A stretch of 64,000 nt of DNA from Bradyrhizobium arachidis (GTDB taxonomy: Bacteria > Pseudomonadota > Alphaproteobacteria > Rhizobiales > Xanthobacteraceae): positions 7,564,001 to 7,628,000 of the forward strand of contig NZ_CP030050.1 of assembly GCF_015291705.1 (NCBI RefSeq), read 5' to 3'. The first letter of the stretch is position 1. Each line of letters opens with the position of its first letter. A program made the translations under genes and the position numbers. Shown in pieces: positions 50,344-58,163 of the stretch. The notes beneath the pieces are model-generated. The model was given only the letters and a program-made list of their open reading frames with translations, did not search any database and was not told where the DNA came from.

Positions 50344-51278
50344 GTCTGTGCCTCGATGATCTTGCCCGATTTCCTGGAGCCCGTGCCGGTGGATGCATCG
50401 GGAGACTTGGTCGCTCGTCCGGTGCAGTCCTGCATCAGCGAAACCATGGGATCCGGTCCCGGATAGGCGACCAGGCCGCTCATTCCGTCCGGGCCAATCG
50501 CGATGCCGGCGCTGTCTGCCTCAATGAAGATCGCGTCACCGACGGTCGCATCCGTATGCCCGATGCGCCCCTTCCCCTCGATCACGAGCATCCAGGTTTC
50601 CCGGTTGGCATCGAGCGCCCACTGCGAATTGGCCTGGAAATCGACCCGCTCGAGCACGAATTGTGGGCTCGCGACGAGAATTCTTCGTGCGTCCGTGAGA
50701 CGCCGCGGAGCGGATTGAGCCTGGGATGGCCCGGCGACGGAAGCGGCCACCGCGTCGTCTTCGTGCAGCTCGCGGTGCCTGCCAAAGTCGAACAGGCGGA
50801 ATGTCGTATCGCTGCGTTGCTGAATCTCGGCGAGCACGATACCGGCGCCGATGGCGTGGATTGTGCCGCCGGGGACGCAGATGAAGTCGCCCTTCGCAAC
50901 AGGGCGCCATTGCACGAGACCGGCGATCGAGCCGTCCCTGATCGCTGCGCGCAACGCCTGCGGCGTGAGGCGCCGCGTCAGTCCCAGCGCTACCCGCGCG
51001 CCCGGCGCTGCTGACAGGATGTACCATGCCTCGGTCTTCCCGTTCGGCAAATCGATGGCGTGCGCGAATTCATCGTTGGGGTGGACCTGGATCGACAGAG
51101 GTTGGCTGGTAAACAGGAGCTTGAGCAGCAGGGCGGAGCCTGGTGCATCTTTATCGATGCGCTCGAACCACAACTCCCCGACGGGGTCGCCCGAAACGTC
51201 GATGCAGCTCCATGGTCGGATGTCTGCGACCCCCCATGGTTTGCGCGCAACCTGCACCGAGGCATGTTCGATGGTCAT
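50340..51278 (-). CDS. manA: Class I mannose-6-phosphate isomerase
   Basis: 312 residues. The type I Zn site is visible: SIQVHPNDEFAH (Gln, His, Glu region) and NGKTEAWYIL, then PGGTIHAIGAGIVLAEIQQR with the final His. Known: interconverts fructose 6-phosphate and mannose 6-phosphate, the entry to GDP-mannose. First gene of the operon with the glycosyltransferase and GH130 protein (ATGA overlap), so it probably supplies or recovers mannose for them. Confidence 0.9.
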   Translation of the reverse strand: MTIEHASVQVARKPWGVADIRPWSCIDVSGDPVGELWFERIDKDAPGSALLLKLLFTSQPLSIQVHPNDEFAHAIDLPNGKTEAWYILSAAPGARVALGLTRRLTPQALRAAIRDGSIAGLVQWRPVAKGDFICVPGGTIHAIGAGIVLAEIQQRSDTTFRLFDFGRHRELHEDDAVAASVAGPSQAQSAPRRLTDARRILVASPQFVLERVDFQANSQWALDANRETWMLVIEGKGRIGHTDATVGDAIFIEADSAGIAIGPDGMSGLVAYPGPDPMVSLMQDCTGRATKSPDASTGTGSRKSGKIIEAQT

Positions 51279-51451
51279 GGATTGTCCTTACCCTTGACGC
51301 GCATCTCGAAGCGACTGCTGTTGGTCGGTGCGGTCGGTAAGATCTGGCGTGGCTAAAAAAACGTCGCGCTCGCGACGCGCGCTGTCACCGCGATCCGATC
51401 GTGTCCTCCATCAGGTGGCTACTCCGGCATCCGATAACAACCTTTGCGCGT

Positions 51452-51874
51452 TCATAAAGACGGGCGTGCCTTCATCAATGTTCGTTGCCGTTCATTCTTG
51501 TGCTTGTGCAGAAATCGCGCGATCTGCCCACGAAGCTCCGCCGTCTCCAGCAACTTGCCGACCGATCCAGCGGTGTCGAAGATCTCCCGCTGCAACGTCG
51601 TCGGCAGAGCGTTCCATTGCATGATGACAGCCGCGCCAAGACAGCGCAGAACGCGTTCCTCTTCGCTTGCAAGGGCCGCGCCGCGAGATTGGTCCGGGCC
51701 TATGACATGAACTGCGTCGTGGTAGTCGTCCGCCAGTCTCTGCTCGTTATCAGCAAGCGAGACGAGGCGGTCCTGCAGTTCCTGAAGTTTGCGGCCTTCA
51801 TCCAGATCGGTCGAACCCTTGACCCGTTCGCCGTATTTGGCCGCTTCTGCACGATATTGTTTAGACTTGAACAT
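51452..51874 (-). CDS. Conserved hypothetical helical protein
   Basis: 140 residues: MFKSKQYRAEAAKYGERVKG, then STDLDEGRKLQELQDRLVSL ADNEQRLADDY, and EERVLRCLGAAVIMQWNALP TTLQREIFDTAGSVGKLLE. The full-length relative of the gene at 32511. The central KLQELQDRLVSLADNEQRLA resembles small rhizobial proteins with an ADNEQWLA-type motif. Function unknown. Confidence 0.7.
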   Translation of the reverse strand: MFKSKQYRAEAAKYGERVKGSTDLDEGRKLQELQDRLVSLADNEQRLADDYHDAVHVIGPDQSRGAALASEEERVLRCLGAAVIMQWNALPTTLQREIFDTAGSVGKLLETAELRGQIARFLHKHKNERQRTLMKARPSL

Positions 51875-52143
51875 GTCCGGCCTTTCATAGGCGCAGCCAT
51901 CCATTACGATCAAACTCGATAGTCGACCAGAACAGACACGGCGGCGTTGCCGCAAAATCCGAGTTGCTGTTGCAAAGCGGCAGCGACGCGTCGACAGCGC
52001 GCTCCTCGACTAAGGTCGCCGTCTCTTTGTCCAGCTGCCTTTCCGCACAATATTCACGCCGATCATCCCGCAACGTTTTCTTTCTGCCGAGGCGAAAACC
52101 GTCTGCCCGCCGTTTGCTCTGGCGCGGCAGCACAGCTGTTCCC

Positions 52144-52323
52144 TCAGGCTTCGAGCTTATCGAACTCGTCAGGCAGCAGGATCTGGCCTCGCGGCGTGCA
52201 GATCCGCACGTCCATATAGCCTTCCTGCAAGAGCTCCCGCGCCTTCTTCAAGGCGGCAGCCACCGTGTCGCGACTCAGATTGACGCGGCCGGCTCCATTG
52301 TGGCCGCCAACCAGGTATTGCAT
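52144..52323 (-). CDS. Small conserved hypothetical protein
   Basis: 59 residues from MQYLVGGHNGAGRVNLSRDT, then VAAALKKARELLQEGYMDVR and ICTPRGQILLPDEFDKLEA. A rhizobial family with a beta-alpha-beta look. It follows the leader-linked membrane peptide by ten bases and so is part of its transcript. Function unknown. Confidence 0.7.
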   Translation of the reverse strand: MQYLVGGHNGAGRVNLSRDTVAAALKKARELLQEGYMDVRICTPRGQILLPDEFDKLEA

Positions 52324-52333
52324 TCGTGTTGCG

Positions 52334-52435
52334 CTATCCACGCGGGACAACCGCTGCAAATACCAGGAGCACAGGAAACAGCAGGAAGATCACCGGCGAC
52401 ACGATCCAGTCGGCTGCCAAACGAGATCGAGACAT
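52334..52435 (-). CDS. 33-aa membrane peptide, distant member of the leader-linked family
   Basis: MSRSRLAADWIVSPVIFLLF then PVLLVFAAVVPRG. Length, W-x-V-x-P motif and single helix match the peptides at 19608, 23871 and 57440, though the sequence is otherwise diverged. GAGGAGCG precedes the ATG and can pair with CGCTCC of the leader. Confidence 0.6.
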   Translation of the reverse strand: MSRSRLAADWIVSPVIFLLFPVLLVFAAVVPRG

Positions 52436-52498
52436 CCACGCTCCTCTTCCTTTCTTTCGGCGGGAGCGTTCGTTACCCTCAGTCACCGGTGAAAGCCG
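52436..52498 (-). promoter_or_regulatory. Repeated leader motif, copy L4
   Basis: Minus strand: ACCGGTGACTGAGGG, TAACGAA, CGCTCCCGCC, 14 bases, GAGGAGCG, four bases, ATG. Pairing of CGCTCC with GGAGCG replaces the CCGCC/GGCGG pairing of L2, L3 and L6, a compensating change. Confidence 0.6.
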
Positions 52499-52502
52499 CA
52501 GG

Positions 52503-52652
52503 ATGGGCGGTGATGAGCAACTCTACGCTTACGTCCTGGGAATAGCGAGCGCTAAAACGTCGAGGAACAGCAGCGAGAGCGAATTTGCAGGGCTCTCCGC
52601 CTCGGAGTGCCGGGCGATGCTTCTTGCACAAAGCGACGAGGTCATCGAGTGA
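52503..52652 (+). CDS. Possible 49-aa protein
   Basis: MGGDEQLYAYVLGIASAKTS then RNSSESEFAGLSASECRAML. Protein-like composition but weak start signals; it lies head-to-head with the L4 leader. Confidence 0.25.
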   Translation: MGGDEQLYAYVLGIASAKTSRNSSESEFAGLSASECRAMLLAQSDEVIE

Positions 52653-53225
52653 TGCGAGTCGTTGGCTCGAATTCGAAGTCCGGAGCAGCTTCCACGAACG
52701 TCCCGAATGGCGATTGAGGTTCGCTCCACAACCAAGCAACTGTTCTGCGCCTCCCTGATCTATCGAAATAGGGACCCCGCAGCATTGAGGCTGCCTCCGT
52801 TGGCGGTCGTCGCCCTCGCCGTACCCGCAGAGTTGAATTGAATCGTTCACTCCCATGAGGCGACGACGAAACAAAGTCAGACTTCTCAGCCGGCACGTGC
52901 TATGAGCCATGAAGAGATTGTTCGTGGCGCTGATCGTTGCAGGGTCGCCACCACAGCCCAGACGATCGACCCGTCGACTGCTCCGGAAGAGGAGCCTTCC
53001 TTGCGCGAATTAGGCCGCCCGCGCCGAACAGAAGGCGGATGATGCCGGTGGCCCTAGAGAACGCTGTTGGGACTGAGGCACCGATGGGCGCGACATTGAG
53101 ATACGCCCGTGAAACCATCGGACGGGTTTGCAAAGCCCTAAGCGGGCGCCTTCCTGCCCTCAACCGAGCGCCTAATGAGGTCCGCTAACCGTTCCAAGCC
53201 GCATGTCGAGGCCGGAGACCATAAG
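52653..53225. other. Intergenic stretch
   Basis: About 570 bases. Overlapping minus-strand frames of 70-140 codons lack recognisable features. No gene supported. Confidence 0.4.
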
Positions 53226-53453
53226 ATGAGTGACGATCGGGAACTTCATCGCGCTGCCAAAGCGAACCGAGAGCGCCTTGCGGTCGCGCATCGCGAGGTG
53301 GTCTTGCAAGAAGAGGCAAAAAATGCCGTTGATATTCGCGAAAACATGGCGCGCCTCAAGGAACTGAGATTGGCCAAGGAAGCACGAGAGACTCGAACGC
53401 AAATCTCCAAAGCGAACCAGCGCCCGGCGCCTAAGCCGGGACGATCCAGATAA
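53226..53453 (+). CDS. Small charged helical protein
   Basis: 75 residues: DDRELHRAAKANRERLAVAH, VVLQEEAKNAVDIRENMARL, KELRLAKEARETRTQISKAN. One long charged helix. The ATG at 53226 begins MSDD; a longer frame from 53175 is less likely. Resembles rhizobial small proteins; function unknown. Confidence 0.6.
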   Translation: MSDDRELHRAAKANRERLAVAHREVVLQEEAKNAVDIRENMARLKELRLAKEARETRTQISKANQRPAPKPGRSR

Positions 53454-53700
53454 AGCTGATCAGTTAGCGGGTCTTCCTGTTCAGGTGCGCCTTTCGCCGC
53501 CTTGCGTGAGCAGCCAGCTGCTGGCAGTCGCTCATTCTGCGCGACCCGCGCTTCTGCTTTTCCGCACCCATGACGCGCGGTAGCTCGCGCGCGCCACGGT
53601 GCCCCCGTGAAAAGCCCGCCAGCGGTTGGTGCCAGGGCTCGAATTAGCTCGCGTTTGACTTCCCTGGGGCGCATAGTTGCACCATCACCGGTCCCGCACT

Positions 53701-53756
53701 CGGCATTACCGGTGACCGAGAGTTTTGTGCTCCCGCCTATTTGTGGGGAAGCACCC
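53701..53756 (+). promoter_or_regulatory. Repeated leader motif, copy L5
   Basis: ATTACCGGTGACCGAGAG, TTTT, GTGCTCCCGCC, then GGGGAAGCACCC before the ATG. Here GTGCT pairs with AGCAC so the GGGGAAG ribosome-binding site is again in the stem. Confidence 0.6.
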
Positions 53757-54005
53757 ATGGCCCAATCTCAGCACCTGTCGTCCGCCGTTCTTCCGGCTCC
53801 ATTTGAGCGCCCCGCCTGTCCGAAGTGCTACGCCGCGATGATGCTCGTCAGCATCGAGCCAGACCCCGCCAGGGACCTCGACTTGCATACGTTCAAATGC
53901 GCTGTCTGCAATCAGGTCTTTGAGACCCTTGCTGCATATGAAGACCCCATGAAGTCCAAGGCCCTTGGCCGCTGGCTTCAAGGCGATTTGCACCCATCGA
54001 GGTGA
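53757..54005 (+). CDS. Zinc-ribbon small protein
   Basis: 82 residues with CPKCYAAMMLVSIEPDPARD, LHTFKCAVCNQVFE: a two-pair zinc ribbon matching the gene at 25683. The ATG is set by the leader L5. C-terminal tail AYEDPMKSKALGRWLQGD. Function unknown. Confidence 0.7.
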   Translation: MAQSQHLSSAVLPAPFERPACPKCYAAMMLVSIEPDPARDLDLHTFKCAVCNQVFETLAAYEDPMKSKALGRWLQGDLHPSR

Positions 54006-54163
54006 TTTCGTGGGAAAGATGAAGCCCGCCGGAAGGGGCAGCCAGCCGCTGCCGGTCGCGCTTCATGTGAATTCGCCGCCAGCGCTTCATGCCGGACGCC
54101 CCTCGCGCTTCCATCGTGTCGGATGCGCCTGTTGACGTAATTGACGGCACATCTCCTGCGGCG

Positions 54164-54922
54164 TCATCTCCACCTCCTCGACGATCTCCTGAGGAGAAGG
54201 CGGCCCTTGAGGCGCGGTGCGGACGCGCTCTGGAAGTCGACGATGTTACCTTTCGACGAGCTTGAAATACCGGGGACGACTTCCGTGGAGCTCGAGAACG
54301 CAGCGACCTTTCCGGCGTCCACATAGGGCTTGAGAGTCTTGATCGCCTCGTCGAAGTATTTGCGGTCGTAACCTGACTCGGCGGAATTCGCCGGGTTCAG
54401 GAAGAAGTCGACATCCGGCTTTCCGACACGGACCGTCGCGTTCGCAAATACGATCCTCTGGCCTTCGACCAGGCCACCGCTGTGGTCGGTGTGGACGTGG
54501 GTGATCAGAATGTCGGTGATCTGCTCCGGCCGGTAGCCGGCCGCCGCAAGACTGGATAGGAGCTTGCCACCGTTTCCTGGCCCAAAGAGCTCGCCAGAAC
54601 CTGTATCGACGAGCACGAGGCGATCAGGCAGCGCGATCAGGAACACGTTGATCGACGCCTCGATCGGATTGCGCAGAAAGCTCACCTCGAGAAGGGCGTC
54701 CGTCTTCGCTTGAGTGGTGTTGGTCAGCAGGGCATACAGGTCCTGCGGCACCGTGCCGTCTGACAAGGCGATGACGTTGACCGCACCGACCCGGAAGCGA
54801 TAGAGATCGGCGCCCTGCACCGCGACGTGCGGTATTGGCGCCATCGACTGAGCCAAGCTCGGCGACGTTCCGTAGAGAAATACTTGAAGAACAAGGGCAA
54901 TTGGCAGGCGTATTTTGCGCAT
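54164..54922 (-). pseudogene. Secreted MBL-fold hydrolase, 3' part broken
   Basis: Signal peptide (RKIRLPIALVLQVFLYGTSP, cleavage near SLAQ), then the metallo-beta-lactamase fold with the zinc motif ITHVHTDHSGGL and RLVLVDTGSGE. After STEVVPGIS the normal G-H-T-P-G-H-T zinc segment is missing: a short deletion joins it to SKGNIV and the rest is out of family. About 252 residues against about 310 expected. Known: this subgroup includes quorum-quenching lactonase-like and aryl hydrolases. Probably inactive. Confidence 0.75.
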
Positions 54923-55195
54923 AGATATCTCCTGAGGTTGGATAGGTGATGATCTAGGCGGGCGCCCACACCTCGCGGAGACCCATGGCGTCGATTGGAG
55001 GCATCGACGCTGGCTATGCCCTCCGCGTAGTGGTGGATATGAGCCCGAAGCTCGTGATCGCCGCTCGCGTGCCGACATACGGATTGTTCGTTGCCTTACG
55101 GGTAACGTGCCGATGCCGAGCTTGCTTCTATTATCGCTTACCGAATTGAGCTTCAGTGGCGAAGCCCATACCCCAAGCACGACGAGCGTGAACAC

Positions 55196-56137
55196 ATGAC
55201 TCCGATCAGGACGTTTGATGGTCACAATGACGCCCTCCTGCGGCTATTGAGATCGACGTCTGTTGATCCGGTCGGAGAATTTCTCGCTGGCGGACCCAAG
55301 GGTCACATCGACCTGCCAAAGGCGGCAGCGGGGCATTTTGTCGGCGGCTTCTTTGCACTCTATTCGCCCTCGGTGGCGGCCCCAACCGACTTCAACAACA
55401 TGACGGGAGAAAGTTACGCTCTCGACATGCCACCCCGATTGACGCTGGGCGAAGCCCAGCCTCCAATTTTCGCGATGATTGCCACGTTGATGCGTGTCAT
55501 CCGCAGATCGAACGGACGGGTCGCGCTTTGCACGACATCGTCCGACATTGAAGCGGCGATCGATCGCCAGTCACTCGCCGTGATCCTTCATCTCGAGGGC
55601 GCAGATGCGATCGACGAGGATTTGCATCTGCTTGAGGTTGCAGCCGGCAGGCGCCTTGTTCAGGCCTGTAACGAGCTGAAGATTATGGTCGACCTCTCGC
55701 ACATCACCGAAAAGGGATTCTTCGACGTCGCACGACTCTCGAAGGCTCCACTTGTCGCGACCCACTCCAATGCCCACGCCCTTTGCCCGTCTCCACGCAA
55801 TCTCACTGACCGCCAGCTTGCCGCCATTCGCGACAGCGGAGGCATGCTAGGCTTGAACTTTGCGACCTGCTTCCTGCGCAGCGACGGGCAGATGCGCCCC
55901 GATACGCCGATCGACCTCATGGTTCGCCAACTTGATTATCTGCTCGAGAAGCTCGGCGAGGACCACGTCGGACTGGGGTCCGACTTCGACGGCGCCATCG
56001 TCCCCGAAGAAATCGGCTCCGCGGCAGGACTTGGGGCACTCTATGCGGCCCTCGAAGGACACGGTTACTCGCGCGAGCTCCTGACCAAGATCGGCTCGAC
56101 GAACTGGATCGACGTGATCAGGAGAACGATCGGGTGA
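55196..56137 (+). CDS. Membrane dipeptidase (peptidase M19) with internal deletion
   Basis: 313 residues. Zn ligands of the renal-dipeptidase family: His and Asp in TFDGHNDALLRL, Glu in ILHLEGADAI, His in VATHSNAHAL, and Asp in VGLGSDFDGAIVP. Between LLEVAAG and ACNELKIMVDLSHI the usual 40-residue stretch (Y-x-x-G-x-R-x-x--WS) is absent in frame, and the His of VDLSHI remains. Activity is uncertain. Known: M19 enzymes cleave dipeptides and some beta-lactams. Confidence 0.82.
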   Translation: MTPIRTFDGHNDALLRLLRSTSVDPVGEFLAGGPKGHIDLPKAAAGHFVGGFFALYSPSVAAPTDFNNMTGESYALDMPPRLTLGEAQPPIFAMIATLMRVIRRSNGRVALCTTSSDIEAAIDRQSLAVILHLEGADAIDEDLHLLEVAAGRRLVQACNELKIMVDLSHITEKGFFDVARLSKAPLVATHSNAHALCPSPRNLTDRQLAAIRDSGGMLGLNFATCFLRSDGQMRPDTPIDLMVRQLDYLLEKLGEDHVGLGSDFDGAIVPEEIGSAAGLGALYAALEGHGYSRELLTKIGSTNWIDVIRRTIG

Positions 56138-56851
56138 CGGCTATCGATGCTCATCGCGAACATCGATAGGAGATATCAACGATTTCATTGGCTGAAGCTC
56201 GCCGTATCGACTAGTCCCTATCACTACCCTATCCGGATCTCAAAGAATTGCGATCCCGTGCGCCGATCGCATTCATTATCGCTATTTGTACATGGGGTTT
56301 CGGTGGTCAAACGGTGGTCGAGTGCATCAACCGACTGTTGGAGCCCGCCTGAACAACGGGCGGATATGGACTGAGCATGAGGCCGGGGCGAAGACGGCCG
56401 ACCTAGCTCGCAAGCACGGGGTCTCCGAAGCGACTAACCGCGGCCGGATGAAAGTTCGGTGGCAGGTCAGATATGATAGTGGATCCGCCGCGCTCACCCA
56501 TTCAACAAAAACGACGGCTTATCGCACTATTGATTTGCTCTTGTACCACCGTCGATCGGTCGAGGGACATATCCGACCTGCTGAAGCGGGGCGGACACCC
56601 ATGTGCCTGCAGCAAATGCGTTAGCAGTCACTCCTTGACATCTAGGACCGCAGTCCATCGGTCCAGATGCGGCCGGCGTCGAGTGCAAATCACTGCTCGA
56701 GGGCGTTTGCAACTCTCTGGGGCAGACCATTGCCGGGCTAGAAAAGGCTACGCTCCTGCCTTGAAACAGAAAGAGACTCCATCTGCCTATAGGCACAGGC
56801 AGAGGGGTTCATTTGGTTCGGGTGCGAAACCCTTAAAAGGCGCCGATCGGC
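56138..56851. other. Intergenic stretch with IS remnant
   Basis: About 710 bases between the dipeptidase and the block B DUF1488 gene; apart from the transposase fragment at 56366-56463 nothing is recognised. It is the left boundary of block B. Confidence 0.5.
56366..56463 (+). mobile_element. IS3-family OrfA fragment
   Basis: Reads WTEHEAGAKTADLARKHGVS EAT, then after a frame change AKFGG. The EHEAG-K-ADL-RKHGVS-AT-YNWK-KFGG block is the helix-turn-helix of IS3-group OrfA. Only about 100 bases remain. It sits at the edge of block B and may mark an old rearrangement. Confidence 0.6.
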
Positions 56852-57112
56852 TCAAAAATTGCCGGCGACGAGATCGTAAGAGCCCCTGGTACCGCGAACG
56901 TACACCTTGGCGGCGGCGGCGCATATCAAGTCCCGATTGGAATCGAACGCGTGGAGAAGGCTCGACTCGTCGTAGCAGGTATCGGGTTGAATTCGCTTCA
57001 GCGCTTCTTCTTCGATAAAAAACGATGCCTCAATGGCGCTATCGTGTCCCCAGAATCGCACGGCACGCCGCGTGCGGTCGTATGAACGGCTATGGTTTGG
57101 AAACTCGATCAT
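56852..57112 (-). CDS. DUF1488 protein (block B copy)
   Basis: 86 residues, aligned without gaps to the copy at 23231: MIEFPNHSRSYDRTRRAVRF, WGHDSAIEASFFI, AFDSNRDLICAAAAKVYVRG. Differences cluster in LHAF/IEEE positions. Function unknown. Confidence 0.85.
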   Translation of the reverse strand: MIEFPNHSRSYDRTRRAVRFWGHDSAIEASFFIEEEALKRIQPDTCYDESSLLHAFDSNRDLICAAAAKVYVRGTRGSYDLVAGNF

Positions 57113-57381
57113 GTGGCCGGGGCAGATCCGTTGTGGAAAGGGGACTTCCTTGCCTTGCCAGCTCGACGCTATTTGCCTTTTGGACGGCCGATCTGCGACC
57201 GCCCTTACGAGCGACGGTGCCAAACCTGGCGCTGGATGAGCGTTGAGGTCCCGCAAACTCTTAGATGGCTACGTGGAAAGCGAACTACAATCCCGTTCGC
57301 CCCGGTCACAGCAAATAGTTTCTGCCTGACCTCGCTATTCCGCGGACGGGCACCATATCTTGAATATCACCGCGTGCTTCC

Positions 57382-57439
57382 CGGCTGTTATCGGTGACTG
57401 AGAGCATCGTGCTCCCGCCGCGACCAAGAGGCGGTCAAT
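57382..57439 (+). promoter_or_regulatory. Repeated leader motif, copy L6
   Basis: CGGCTGTTATCGGTGACTGAGAGC, ATCGT, GCTCCCGCC, ten bases, GAGGCGG, then the ATG. Same architecture as L3; box sequence unchanged while the flanks have diverged. Confidence 0.7.
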
Positions 57440-57547
57440 ATGTCAAACATCTCCAAATTCGGACTGCGCGCGTGGCTGGTGCCGCCGGTCCTGCTGCCGA
57501 TCTTCTTCGCGTTTGTGATCGCTGGTGCGGTACTCATTCAATGGTAG
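57440..57547 (+). CDS. 35-aa membrane peptide of the leader-linked family (block B)
   Basis: MSNISKFGLRAWLVPPVLLP then IFFAFVIAGAVLIQW. Same length as the block A peptide, with changes mainly in the membrane helix. Confidence 0.72.
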   Translation: MSNISKFGLRAWLVPPVLLPIFFAFVIAGAVLIQW

Positions 57548-57693
57548 CCGCCCGCGGGCCGCAGCGGCGCAACTCTCTGAGATCATGAAATTACATCTCA
57601 ACGGATAAAGGGATGCGGCAGCGAGACGGGAACATAGAGGGGCGTGCCCATCATCGGTGCGCACCCACAGCAGCCGTATGCCGGGGAGTCTCA

Positions 57694-58089
57694 ATGACGT
57701 TCGGTCCATCACGCATTCCAGTCTTCGTTCTCGTCGTAGAAGACGAGATGGTGCTCCGCAGGCGCGCAGTTGGCATGGTGGAAGACGCCGGCTACACGCC
57801 GTTGGAAGCGCTGGATACCGACGAAGCCCTCGCAATCCTGAGCTCCAGATCCGACATCGCGCTCGTTTGCGCCGACATCCAGCTGCCGGGCAGCATGGAC
57901 GGCATAGGCCTTGCGCACACCGTGCGTAGTCGGTGGCCGGCGATCGACGTCATCCTGATGTCCGAGCAATTGAACCCGCCGAGCATCGATCTTCCCCCTT
58001 GCAGCGAGTTCTATGGTAAGCCGCTCCAGGCTTGGCAGATCAAAGCTGGGATTCGTAGGATGATTGGCCACGCCCGAGGCGCGTTATAG
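57694..58089 (+). CDS. Single-domain response regulator (block B)
   Basis: 131 residues. Acidic pocket in VFVLVVEDEMVLRRRAVGMV, phosphoacceptor Asp in VCADIQLPGSMDG, Lys in FYGKPLQ. Diverged copy of the gene at 24362; here no HWE kinase follows, so its partner is elsewhere. Confidence 0.88.
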   Translation: MTFGPSRIPVFVLVVEDEMVLRRRAVGMVEDAGYTPLEALDTDEALAILSSRSDIALVCADIQLPGSMDGIGLAHTVRSRWPAIDVILMSEQLNPPSIDLPPCSEFYGKPLQAWQIKAGIRRMIGHARGAL

Positions 58090-58163
58090 GGCCCAACATC
58101 GTCCGACTCTCCACGTCAAGCGGCCATCGAGCAAGCTCTCACCTCTCGTCGATCGGCGGTACC

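Noticed and set aside
50556..51014. Plus-strand frames opposite manA
   Set aside because: Shadows of a well-recognised enzyme.
52479..52910. 143-codon minus frame near the L4 leader
   Set aside because: Reads through the leader boxes, has no domain and no ribosome-binding site.
53635..53650. CCAGGGCTCGAA resembling the T-arm of the tRNA relic, possible second att site
   Set aside because: Only about 12 bases match and the following stem is not formed; chance match likely.
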